NCBI GenBank assembly: GCA_964342305.1 | Contig: CAYFGK010000004.1 | Span: forward strand, 1 to 64,000 | Source of the DNA: DT-110 sp964342305 | GTDB lineage: Bacteria > Bacteroidota > Bacteroidia > Chitinophagales > Saprospiraceae | DNA length: 64,000 nucleotides | Reading direction: 5' to 3' | Part shown: one piece after another, positions 32,714 through 41,446 of the stretch | How the letters are laid out: each line of letters starts with the position of its first letter | How positions within the stretch are numbered: the stretch's first letter is position 1 | Translations under genes and position numbers: made by a program | Notes under the pieces: model-generated | What the model was told of the DNA's origin: nothing | What the model saw: the letters and a program-made list of their open reading frames with translations, nothing else | Databases searched by the model: none

Positions 32714-33494
32714 TGAATTAAAGAACATTGTCCGCGAAAAATACGCCAGGGTCGTTACGGAAGCAAAAGACAATTCCTGCTGCAGCCCATCTTGTTGCGG
32801 CGACAGCAAAGAAACCATGACCGCCTTTAACGAAGATTATTCCCAACTCGATGGCTACGTAGCCGAAGCTGACCTGGCCCTCGGCTGTGGCATGCCGCTG
32901 GAACACATCGAGGTGAAGCCAGGTATGACGGTGCTCGACCTCGGCTCCGGTGCCGGCAACGACGCCTTCATCGCCGCCCGCCTGGTTGGTGAAGAGGGTG
33001 AGGTGATCGGTATCGACTTCACCCCCGAAATGATCGAGAAGGCCCGCGCCAACCAGGCGAAGCTGGGACTACAACACGTTCGCTTCGTCCTGGGCGACAT
33101 TGAGGATATGCCCCTGCCCGACGGAAGTGTCGACCTCGTCATCAGCAACTGCGTTCTCAACCTGGTACCCGATAAAAGGAAAGCCTACGGCGAGATCAAG
33201 CGGGTACTCAGACCCGGTGGCCGGTTTGCTATTTCCGACGTAGTACTGCAAGGTGATTTGCCGAGTTCCCTGCGTGAAGCGGCTGCGCTGTACGCGGGCT
33301 GTGTGTCGGGAGCTCTCCAGGCCGAGGAATATATGCAGATCGTACGCGATGCCGGGTTCACTGACCCAAAAGTGGCCAAAGCCCGCGAAATCTATCTGCC
33401 CGACGATTTCCTTCTGGAACACCTCAGCGGGGAACAAATCAGCGATTTTCGCAACAGCGAATTGGGGATTTGGAGTTATACCGTGATTACCTAG
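32706..33494 (+). CDS. arsM: Arsenite S-adenosylmethionine methyltransferase
   Basis: 262 residues from ATG 32706, inside the sigZ end. ArsM methylates As(III) to methyl arsenicals. SAM site: VLDLGSGAGNDAFIAA (motif I) and VIGIDFTPEMIEKA. As-binding cysteines are expected in SNCVLNL and YAGCVSGALQ; an N-terminal cluster CCSPSCCG may bind metal too. The translational overlap with sigZ suggests SigZ-driven induction, with no arsR, arsB or arsC nearby. The stop codon TAG is also the first unit of a repeat array. Confidence 0.92.
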   Translation: MSDELKNIVREKYARVVTEAKDNSCCSPSCCGDSKETMTAFNEDYSQLDGYVAEADLALGCGMPLEHIEVKPGMTVLDLGSGAGNDAFIAARLVGEEGEVIGIDFTPEMIEKARANQAKLGLQHVRFVLGDIEDMPLPDGSVDLVISNCVLNLVPDKRKAYGEIKRVLRPGGRFAISDVVLQGDLPSSLREAAALYAGCVSGALQAEEYMQIVRDAGFTDPKVAKAREIYLPDDFLLEHLSGEQISDFRNSELGIWSYTVIT

Positions 33495-33620
33495 ACCGCT
33501 CGCCCTGGCGGGCTTGCTTTTAGATCGCAGGGGCCCGGTGGTCCCCTGCTTATAGACCGCTCGCCCTGGCGGGCTCGCTGTTAGACCGTTCAGGCCTGGT
33601 GGTCCTTCACTGTTAGACTT
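33492..33620 (+). repeat. Periodic TAGACCG hairpin array
   Basis: Five TAGAYYK-type heptads begin at 33492, 33521, 33553, 33582 and 33614, spaced 29, 32, 29 and 32 bp: a 61-bp unit repeated twice plus a stub. Each unit encloses a small palindrome, for example GCTCGCC-CTG-GCGGGC and GCAGGGG...CCCCTGC. The first heptad contains the arsM stop codon. Both the unit and the spacer repeat, so it is not CRISPR. The rest of 33621-33810 shows nothing recognisable. Confidence 0.85.
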
Positions 33621-33810
33621 TATCAGTTTTTTGTTCGCAAGCTCATTCTGTGTCAGCCCTCTATGGAAACAGACTGATAGATTATACGAAGTTCTGTTGA
33701 CTGGTCCTCACATGCCCACCGTAACACGGTGAAAGCGTAGACCAAGGACCATGTATACCCCCTGGATCATGGACCTTGTCTGCATGCCGAAGCTTTGCGC
33801 AGAAACCTCG

Positions 33811-33836
33811 AACCTTGGACCTTGAACCTTGAACCT
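33811..33836. repeat. Heptamer tandem repeat
   Basis: About 3.7 tandem copies of AACCTTG/GACCTTG just downstream of the RND gene's stop on the minus strand. It is short and low-complexity. Confidence 0.7.
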
Positions 33837-33845
33837 ATCAATAAC

Positions 33846-36143
33846 CTACATCGAAGTCTCCACCACCTCTTCCGTGGGCTGATCGCTGGTATCCCCTGGC
33901 TTATCCTTGGGCATGATCCAACGGATGAGCACGGGGATCAGCAACAGATCGCTCACTAATGCACTGACCAGGGTCAGACTGATCAACAGACCTACCACCA
34001 CGCTGGGCGGGTGGATGGAGAATAACATCACCAGGAATCCGAAAAACAGGATGATGCTGGTCAGAACGATCGCCTTACCCGTTTCCAGGAAGGTGATCTC
34101 CAGTGATTTTTCCACCGAATAGCCTTTATTCCTGGCAAGTTTGTATTTGCTGAGGAAGTGGATGGTATCGTCTACGGCGATTCCGAAGACCACTGCGAAA
34201 ACAATAGACACACCTGCTTCCAGATCAATACCCAGGAAGCCCAGCAGGGCACCCGCCAGGAGCAGCGGGAAAATGTTCGGTACGAGGGAGATCAACAACA
34301 TCCGGACATTCCGGAACAGGAAGGCCATCAGGATACTCACGATCACGATCGCCATTCCCAGTCCCTGAATGAGGTTGCGACGGATGTACTCGGCATTTTT
34401 ATCGATGATGAGTCCCGTACCGGTGCGCCGCACTTCGACCACGGAATCATCCAGGTTCTGGTCGGCCCATTTATCGAAGCGCAATCCGAAGTACTTAATA
34501 CTATCGGCACCGATATCGTCGATGCGGGACGTGATCCTCGCCATTTTCTCATCTTCGCTCACCAGTATTTTCATATCGAGCTGGGGAATACGCTCAGTGA
34601 ACCGCTTAGTCCGTTCAAATCGCTCCTCAGTAGGAGGGATTTCGTAGGCATCCGGATTATTTCCCGCATTCATCTGGTTGATGCTCTTGTAAACGGAGGT
34701 CACTGAATTCACCGCCCGAACATAAGGATACTTATCTAGGTAATCCTCGATCTTATCCATCTCGCGAATGACCTCGTAGTCGGTGGCTTTATAATCGTTC
34801 TGTGCATAAATGGCAAATTCAAGGGGCCGGAAACCAGCTAACTCCTTTTCAAAAAACTGGAAATCACGGGATATTTTCCGGTCCCTCGGCATATTGTCGA
34901 TGATATCGTAGTTAGTGGAGATCAAAGAGATTCCCCAGAAGCTAATACCTAAAAAGAGGAGTCCGCCAAGTAAGATCCGTCGGGGGTATTTTAGCGTAAG
35001 CTGATAGGTCCAGCTCATAGATTTTTCCCAAAATCGCTGGCTGCGTCCCACCTTCATGATCTGGGGTTGCCGGAACCAGCTCATCACGGCCGTAGTGAAA
35101 AAGATGACCGTGATATAGGCGATCAAAACTCCCAGCGCCGCGTTGAGTCCAAAATCCTTAATGGGCCCAACGCGGCTCGTGAGCAAGGATGCAAAACCAA
35201 TGGCTGTGGTCACTGAGGTGAGCAACGTGGCCAGGCCGATTTCCTTAATGGTGGTGCGAATCGCCTCCCGACGGCTGTGTCCTTTTCGCAGCTCATCCAC
35301 GTATTTGGACATGATGTGGACCACATCCGAGGTACCAACGATGATCATCAACACCGGATAGAGGGCCGACATAGCGTTGAGTTCCCGCCCCGATACGCCC
35401 AGGAACCCCATGAACAACAACATGCCCAAGCCAATGGAAAACAAGGCCAGACCAATACCCCAGGGACGCCGGAACAGAAAAAACATGATCACGGCCACCA
35501 AAATGCCCGAGATGATGGCCGATACCGTTACTTCCCGTTTCTGCATATCGACCAATTCCTGCTGGAAATATGGTCGACCCAGGTAATGGTAATCCTCGAA
35601 ATCGTAGGTCTGGATTTTTTCATCCAGAGCCGTCATCAGTTCGCGGGCCTGATCCAGTTGAATGCGCTCCACCACTTTGAGGTAAATGACCAGTGCGGTG
35701 CCATCTTCGTTGATGAGGTTATAGACAAAGCGATCATCGTTGAGCAGTCGTTGGCGGTCCGCTTCGTAGCGCTCCGGCTGATCAATGTGAATAGCCGGGA
35801 CGGTAGTAATGGCAAAAGGCGTCTTGACCGGATACTCGAATTTGGTCAGCGATTCCACGGTCCGTACGTGGGGCAGGTCGCGACAAGCCAGGGTGAGTTC
35901 GTGAAAATCCTCCAGAAATTCCTGCTCGAAAACGCCTTCGGAGCGCTCCACACCGATCAGCAGAAAATTATCATCGGTCTCAAACTCCTCAATGAACTCC
36001 TGAAAGAACTCCAGGTCTTCATCCCCTTCCGGAAAAAACTGTTCGAAATCGAAGCTGAAATTAAGATTGAATACTCCATACACAGAAACGGCTGCCAAAA
36101 CGGCAAAAACAGCGAGTACGAGGTAACGGAATTGGTTGGTCAT
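33846..36143 (-). CDS. RND-superfamily exporter, MMPL/SSD type
   Basis: 765 residues, with two copies of the RND half: a first membrane helix (FRYLVLAVFAVLAAVSVYGV), a periplasmic loop of about 170 residues, five further helices including YPVLMIIVGTSDVVHIMSKY, then the second half with VFAVVFGIAVDDTIHFLSKY. The GTSDVVH and GIAVDDTIH motifs place the conserved acidic residues of TM4 and TM10 used in proton relay. It resembles hydrophobe or lipid exporters of the MMPL/HpnN group; the substrate is unknown. It stands alone, convergent to arsM, with no adaptor or OM channel gene. Confidence 0.85.
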   Translation of the reverse strand: MTNQFRYLVLAVFAVLAAVSVYGVFNLNFSFDFEQFFPEGDEDLEFFQEFIEEFETDDNFLLIGVERSEGVFEQEFLEDFHELTLACRDLPHVRTVESLTKFEYPVKTPFAITTVPAIHIDQPERYEADRQRLLNDDRFVYNLINEDGTALVIYLKVVERIQLDQARELMTALDEKIQTYDFEDYHYLGRPYFQQELVDMQKREVTVSAIISGILVAVIMFFLFRRPWGIGLALFSIGLGMLLFMGFLGVSGRELNAMSALYPVLMIIVGTSDVVHIMSKYVDELRKGHSRREAIRTTIKEIGLATLLTSVTTAIGFASLLTSRVGPIKDFGLNAALGVLIAYITVIFFTTAVMSWFRQPQIMKVGRSQRFWEKSMSWTYQLTLKYPRRILLGGLLFLGISFWGISLISTNYDIIDNMPRDRKISRDFQFFEKELAGFRPLEFAIYAQNDYKATDYEVIREMDKIEDYLDKYPYVRAVNSVTSVYKSINQMNAGNNPDAYEIPPTEERFERTKRFTERIPQLDMKILVSEDEKMARITSRIDDIGADSIKYFGLRFDKWADQNLDDSVVEVRRTGTGLIIDKNAEYIRRNLIQGLGMAIVIVSILMAFLFRNVRMLLISLVPNIFPLLLAGALLGFLGIDLEAGVSIVFAVVFGIAVDDTIHFLSKYKLARNKGYSVEKSLEITFLETGKAIVLTSIILFFGFLVMLFSIHPPSVVVGLLISLTLVSALVSDLLLIPVLIRWIMPKDKPGDTSDQPTEEVVETSM

Positions 36144-36359
36144 GTGTCTATCTGGATGTATACGTGAGCCGGGGTAAAAAGTACATGTGTAACAAGCCCG
36201 CCACGGAAGGGTTAGGAGGATGCCCGGTTTTTTTGTGTGGATTGACTCATTTTAGATACGAAGTGACCTATGGTATAGGTTTTTGCCGAAAGGCAGAGAC
36301 CTGAATACAACCTTACCCGGATTACAGCGTGCTGCACGGTGTTTTGTATTTTAGCGATC

Positions 36360-36965
36360 ATGCTGAAATCCTACCACACCCGGGGCAAATTGGAAGCGGG
36401 TTGCGACGAAGCAGGTCGGGGCTGCCTGGCCGGTGCCGTTTATGCAGCTGCGGTGATCCTGCCACCTGATTTTGATCATCCCCTGCTCAACGACTCCAAA
36501 CAGATGAGTGAGCGTCACCGCGACGAGGCGCGTGTGGTTATCGAATCAGAAGCGCTGACCTGGGGGGTGGGTATCGTGGAACCCGAAGAGATCGACCGCA
36601 TTAATATCCTGAACGCCTCTTTCCTGGCCATGCACCGGGCTCTCGACCAACTGGATCCACTACCCGAAGCCCTGCTTATTGATGGCAATCGCTTTCAGCC
36701 CTGGGGCGAGTGCCCATACGACTGCATCATCAAGGGTGACGGCATTTACCGGTCGATCGCGGCCGCGTCAGTGCTGGCCAAGACCCACCGCGATGAACGC
36801 ATGCGGGAGTTAGCTGCCGAATATCCTGAATACGGTTGGGCCGGCAATAAAGGTTATCCTACCAAGAAGCACCGCACGGCCATTGCGCAACACGGTGCCA
36901 CCCCACACCATCGGCGATCATTTCGGCTTTTGCCGCAAGGCGAACAGGGAGAGTTGTTTAGATAA
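36360..36965 (+). CDS. rnhB: Ribonuclease HII
   Basis: 201 residues from ATG 36360. It nicks RNA of DNA-RNA hybrids at single ribonucleotides. The N-terminal active-site motif is LEAGCDEAGRGCLAGAVYAA with the first Asp-Glu pair, LLIDGNRF carries another Asp, and GDGIYRSIAAASVLAKTHRD the last, matching the DEDD set. A TATTTTAG sequence 5 bp before the ATG may be part of a promoter with a very short leader. Near the 3' end TTTTGCC-GCAA-GGCGAA is an in-gene copy of the mini-hairpin. Confidence 0.94.
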   Translation: MLKSYHTRGKLEAGCDEAGRGCLAGAVYAAAVILPPDFDHPLLNDSKQMSERHRDEARVVIESEALTWGVGIVEPEEIDRINILNASFLAMHRALDQLDPLPEALLIDGNRFQPWGECPYDCIIKGDGIYRSIAAASVLAKTHRDERMRELAAEYPEYGWAGNKGYPTKKHRTAIAQHGATPHHRRSFRLLPQGEQGELFR

Positions 36966-37021
36966 CGTGAAGTTGATAGGCTGAGCTGTGGCTAAACGGC
37001 TGAATGTCGCAACTTCACGTT
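36964..37021 (+). repeat. GTGARGTT-bounded element B
   Basis: AACGTGAAGTTG (36964-36975) is exactly inverted as CAACTTCACGTT (37010-37021), starting within the rnhB stop codon. The interior contains CTGAATGTCGCAAC, which is shared exactly with element C. No T-run follows, so it does not look like a standard terminator. Confidence 0.8.
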
Positions 37022-37028
37022 GTATTTA

Positions 37029-37077
37029 GTAGAGGGTATTAGGTAGTAGGGCTTGCTTTTGACACTATACCCTCTAC
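37029..37077. repeat. 10-bp inverted repeat in the rnhB downstream spacer
   Basis: GTAGAGGGTA (37029-37038) is inverted as TACCCTCTAC (37068-37077). Both arms run into TAGGTAGTAGG / CCTATTACCC type sequence, resembling the AGGTATTGGGTA text at 44795-44845 near element C. Confidence 0.6.
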
Positions 37078-37162
37078 CTATTACCCAGCACCGGGAGGTT
37101 GAGCCCCCCTTATTCACTACATTTCGTCGAGAGTCTCAACTTCTAACCTCAGATTTCTGGCC

Positions 37163-37801
37163 TCATAGAAAGGGATTATTAGCCCGTTCAAAACCGATCG
37201 TTGTGGGTTGCATATGACCGGGATAAACGCGCACTGCATCGTCGAGTGGCAATAACTTGGTCTTAATGCTTTCGATGAGCGTAGCGTGGTCCCCTCCGGG
37301 CAGGTCGGTACGGCCTATACTTCCGTAAAACAGCACATCGCCGGCGATCAGGAACTGATCGGCTGCACAGTAGAAGGTCAGGCTGGCGGGGGAATGGCCG
37401 GGGGTCAGTAATACTTCGAGCGTCGTTTCACCGAAGGTGATCTGCTCACCTTCCTCGATGAAGCGGCCAGGATCAGGGGATTGTTCGGGATAGGGGATGC
37501 CGTACATGTCGGCGACCATTTGCACTGCTTGTAACACGGGGACTTCACCTTCGTGGATTTCCAGGGGCAAACCGTATTTCTCGTGTACGAAGCGATTACC
37601 AAGGACATGGTCAATATGGCAATGAGTATTAATGAGGCGAACTGGTTTGAGCGATTTTTCCTCGATAACCCGCACCAACTCCTGCTGTTCGGCAGCATTG
37701 GAACACCCCGGATCGAAAATAATGCACTCTCCTGTCTGATCGTAGACTAAATAGGTGTTTTCCTGGAAAGGATTAAATGTAAGCCCGACAACATCCGCCA
37801 T
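37163..37801 (-). CDS. MBL-fold metallo-hydrolase, glyoxalase II-like
   Basis: 212 residues from ATG 37801 (MADVVGLTFNPFQENTYLVY). Metal ligands: THCHIDHVLGN (HxHxDH), TPGHSPASL, AGDVLFYGSIGRTDLPGG and a final YPGHMQPTT. This is the YcbL/GloB-like group, hydrolysing thioesters or related small substrates. The upstream in-frame start at 37957 adds residues unlike the family. It diverges from the large outer-membrane gene across 144 bp. Confidence 0.9.
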   Translation of the reverse strand: MADVVGLTFNPFQENTYLVYDQTGECIIFDPGCSNAAEQQELVRVIEEKSLKPVRLINTHCHIDHVLGNRFVHEKYGLPLEIHEGEVPVLQAVQMVADMYGIPYPEQSPDPGRFIEEGEQITFGETTLEVLLTPGHSPASLTFYCAADQFLIAGDVLFYGSIGRTDLPGGDHATLIESIKTKLLPLDDAVRVYPGHMQPTTIGFERANNPFL

Positions 37802-37945
37802 GTTTTTGTGTTTTATTGATTGTGCCTGTTTTTGAAATAGATTATATTGAATGACCTCACCGCCGAGGTATCTCCTTTGGTGCCCGGGCCCGTATTCCGC
37901 GCTTTCGTGAACCGCATCAATCATCGAACCGACGACACAGACTAC

Positions 37946-40900
37946 ATGAAGCAACATATATACCTGCTAACGACGCTCTTCCTTTTTGCTTTCATTGGCC
38001 TGCGTGCTCAGGGCACGCAAGTGGAATTTGGGAAGAACCGGGTGCAATATCACGACTTTTTTGATGAATGGTCGCAATACGAAAGCGATAACTTCGTGGC
38101 CTATTGGTATGGTCGTTCCCGAAACATAGGCCAGTCAGTAGTACAGATTGCCGAGTACGACTTCAATGAGATCCAGCGCGTACTGGAGCACCGCCTCAAC
38201 CAAAAGGTAGAGATCATCGTATACAGTGATCTCACCGACCTAAAACAAAGTAACATTGGTACGGAGGAGGTGTTTACCAATACCGGCGGCCAGACCAAGA
38301 TCGTCGGTAACATCATGTTCGTGTATTTTAATGGTGATCACAATCATTTGCGCCGGCAGATCCGCGAGGGAGTTGCACAGATCTACCTTAACTCCATGCT
38401 CTTCGGGGCGAATATTCAGGAGATCGTGCAGAATGCCGTAATGCTTAACTTGCCACTATGGTTTAAGGAAGGGCTGATCAATTACATTGGCGAATCCTGG
38501 AATACGGAAAAAGATAACCAGCTAAAAAGCTTGGTGCAAAACGAAGAGTACGAAAGTTTCCAGGAACTGGCCGACCTCCATCCCGGACTCGTGGGTCAAT
38601 CCCTGTGGTACTTTATCGGGGAGCGCTACGGGCGCTCTACTGTATCCAACCTGTTGTACCTAACCCGGATCAACCGCTCGGTGGAAAGCGGATTCCTGTA
38701 CGTTCTGGGGAATTCCTACCAATCGGTACTGAAAGAATGGGCCGAATACTTCGAAAACCGTTACCAACGAGATGCCGTAGGGCGGAACCAACCGGGCGGT
38801 GAGGAAATCACCATCAAGAATAAAAAAGACCTTCCCGTATCCAAGGTGCGTTTGTCACCCGACGGCACCAAGCTGATCTACGTCCTCAATAATATCGGGA
38901 AGTATAAGATCTACCTCTACGACCTGGTCAAAGATGAGCGAAAATTACTCTTCAAAGAAGGCTATAAGAACACCTTCCAGACTACCGACCTCAACTATCC
39001 ACTGGTGGCCTGGAACCCGAATGGTTCACAAGTTTCTTTCATTTACGAAAAACGGGATAACGTCCATCTGTTGACTAAAGACATCTACACGGGTAAGGAA
39101 GAATTGACCGCTATGCCGGAGCGATTCCAGCGTATCTACAGCATGGACTACATCGATCCTTTTCAACTTGTTTTTGCGGCTGCCTCCAGCGGCCAGGGCG
39201 ATATTTACCTGTTTAATCCCCGCACAAGGCAGTCACAGCGTATCACTCAGGACTATTACGATGACCTGGACGCCCGCTTTGTAAATGTACGCGGGGAAAA
39301 GGGCATCCTGTTCGCCTCCAACCGGACGGATACGCTGCTCGAACCCCGCCAGCTCGATACTATTTTGCCGATCAACACCTTTGATCTGTATTACTATTCC
39401 CTGGAAAGTGATGTAAATGAACTGGTGCGTGTGACCAATACCCCTCTGGCCAACGAGCGGCAGCCCATGGCAGTCGACAGCACCTACTTTAGCTACCTGA
39501 GTGACCGCCGCGGAATCGTTAACCGGGAGATGGCCAGGCTGGAGGACTATATTCACCACTACGAGCAAAAGATCTTGCTGGAAGACGGCACGGAGATCGT
39601 TATGCATGCCGATTCTTCCCTCGAAAAACTGGATACCAGCCTGATCGATACCATTGAAGTCTATCCGATCGTGCGAACCCGTGCTATTGCGCATATTAAT
39701 TCCAACTACGACCGCAATATCGGTATGCAACACAGTGCTCCCCAGGCTGACAAAATGGTGCAAACCATCGAGCGCGACGGACAGACCATCATTCGCACTC
39801 AGGCCCTGGAACCCGACTCGGTGATGTCGCCCCTGCCTACCAGTTTCCACCGCAGTCGGATCGCTTTGCTCCGCGACATCCGGCAAGCCACCGGCAGCAG
39901 TATTAGTCAGCGGCTACAGGATTTGCTCGACCAGGCCAGTGCGCCGGCAAACAATCAGAGTAAACCTTCCCTTCCACCACCCGATACTGCCCGGGAGATT
40001 GTGGAAAATCCCAATTTTTTCCAGTCGGAGTTCGGCAACCCCGACGAAAGTGTCCTCGATCAGCTGGAAGAAGAAAGCACCGGCATTGAGGGTATCATGA
40101 AGGAAGACAACATCAACGTATTACCGCCCATTTCATCCTTTGATTTTCCGGTCGATATGGGTGAAGAAGAACGCGAGATCTACAAATTCCGCCCGGCCGG
40201 CATCATCCCCTACCGTCTGCAGTTCCGCACCGATTTTATTACCTCACAACTCGACAACAGCCTGTTGTTCGAGGGGATGAATACCTTTGCGGCCAACCCG
40301 AACGATCCATTTAACCCGCCTAATCCGGGCATACTATTGAAGGCCACCGTACAGGATCTGTTTGAGGATTACGAAATTGAAGGTGGAGTGCGCATTCCCA
40401 CATCTTTTGATGGTGCCGAATACTTTGTCACCTTTAACGATCGCAAGAGAAGACTGGACCAGCGTTATTCCGTATATATGCGCCGCCAGCGACTCAACGG
40501 TGGTACTACGCCGGCCCGCTCGGTTCGTCGTCAGGAAAACATCATTTTATTGGGTCAATACGGCGTGCGTTACCCGCTCGATGTGTTTCGAAGTTTGCGG
40601 GCGACGGCTACCTTACGTCAGGACCGCCTGGTTCAGCTGGCCACCGATGTGCAGGCGTATAATACGCCTACCCGTAACGACCAGCGCGTTGGTTTGCGTT
40701 TAGAGTATGTGTTTGATAACTCCTACGAAGTTGCAACCAATATCCGTAATGGTACCCGCTATAAAGTATGGGCCGAATCCTTTAAAAAGTTTGCCGTCAA
40801 CACCAATGACGGACTCGATGTTTCCTTCGACGATGGATTCCTGACCGTACTGGCTCTGGATGCTCGTCATTACCAGCCCATCCTCAAACACTCTGTGCTG

Positions 40901-41443
40901 GCCGGCCGTTTGGCGGCAGCTACCTCCTTCGGCTCCGAGAAGATCCTGTATTTTATGGGAGGCGTCGACAATTGGTTGTTTCCGGCCCAGAATAATGATA
41001 TTTCTATTCCGGGAGGCGACTATGCCTTTCAGACACTGGCCGCTAACCTGCGCGGTTTCCGGATCGGGATCCGAAATGGTAATTCCTACGCACTGGCGAA
41101 TACCGAATTACGGGTACCCATCTTTAAATACCTGTCTAAACGATTGAATTCCAGCTTCCTGGAAAACTTCCAGGTCGTAGGTTTCTTTGATGTAGGTACA
41201 GCTTGGGTAGGGAGCGACCCCTATCGCGAGGATAATCCTCTCAATACCACTTCAATTGTGGAGGGTAACGATAATATTGAGGTAACGGTAAACTACTTCC
41301 GCGACCCGTTGGTAGCGGGGTATGGGGTAGGAGCACGTACCGTACTGTTCGGATACTTTGTGCGCGTGGATTACGCCTGGGGTATCGAGACCCGGGTGGT
41401 CCAGGATCCACGACTATACATTTCGTTCGGACTGGATTTTTAA
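37946..41443 (+). CDS. Large TolB-propeller/beta-barrel outer-membrane protein
   Basis: 1165 residues from ATG 37946, with signal peptide MKQHIYLLTTLFLFAFIGLR. After it comes a region (about 25-270) resembling gluzincin-type MA peptidases without an obvious HExxH (WFKEGLINYIGESW). Residues of about 285-560 contain TolB-like propeller repeats (KVRLSPDGTKLIYVLNN; LVAWNPNGSQVSFIYEKRDN). A linker rich in Asp and Ser follows. The last 400 residues look like an outer-membrane barrel, with alternating hydrophobic strands and terminal RLYISFGLDF ending in Phe. Such proteins are common in Bacteroidota and annotated TolB-like; their task is unknown. Confidence 0.8.
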   Translation: MKQHIYLLTTLFLFAFIGLRAQGTQVEFGKNRVQYHDFFDEWSQYESDNFVAYWYGRSRNIGQSVVQIAEYDFNEIQRVLEHRLNQKVEIIVYSDLTDLKQSNIGTEEVFTNTGGQTKIVGNIMFVYFNGDHNHLRRQIREGVAQIYLNSMLFGANIQEIVQNAVMLNLPLWFKEGLINYIGESWNTEKDNQLKSLVQNEEYESFQELADLHPGLVGQSLWYFIGERYGRSTVSNLLYLTRINRSVESGFLYVLGNSYQSVLKEWAEYFENRYQRDAVGRNQPGGEEITIKNKKDLPVSKVRLSPDGTKLIYVLNNIGKYKIYLYDLVKDERKLLFKEGYKNTFQTTDLNYPLVAWNPNGSQVSFIYEKRDNVHLLTKDIYTGKEELTAMPERFQRIYSMDYIDPFQLVFAAASSGQGDIYLFNPRTRQSQRITQDYYDDLDARFVNVRGEKGILFASNRTDTLLEPRQLDTILPINTFDLYYYSLESDVNELVRVTNTPLANERQPMAVDSTYFSYLSDRRGIVNREMARLEDYIHHYEQKILLEDGTEIVMHADSSLEKLDTSLIDTIEVYPIVRTRAIAHINSNYDRNIGMQHSAPQADKMVQTIERDGQTIIRTQALEPDSVMSPLPTSFHRSRIALLRDIRQATGSSISQRLQDLLDQASAPANNQSKPSLPPPDTAREIVENPNFFQSEFGNPDESVLDQLEEESTGIEGIMKEDNINVLPPISSFDFPVDMGEEEREIYKFRPAGIIPYRLQFRTDFITSQLDNSLLFEGMNTFAANPNDPFNPPNPGILLKATVQDLFEDYEIEGGVRIPTSFDGAEYFVTFNDRKRRLDQRYSVYMRRQRLNGGTTPARSVRRQENIILLGQYGVRYPLDVFRSLRATATLRQDRLVQLATDVQAYNTPTRNDQRVGLRLEYVFDNSYEVATNIRNGTRYKVWAESFKKFAVNTNDGLDVSFDDGFLTVLALDARHYQPILKHSVLAGRLAAATSFGSEKILYFMGGVDNWLFPAQNNDISIPGGDYAFQTLAANLRGFRIGIRNGNSYALANTELRVPIFKYLSKRLNSSFLENFQVVGFFDVGTAWVGSDPYREDNPLNTTSIVEGNDNIEVTVNYFRDPLVAGYGVGARTVLFGYFVRVDYAWGIETRVVQDPRLYISFGLDF

Positions 41444-41446
41444 GAT

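Noticed and set aside
33492..33620. CRISPR-like periodic repeat
   Set aside because: The intervening sequences repeat as well, units are short and palindromic, and no cas gene is present.
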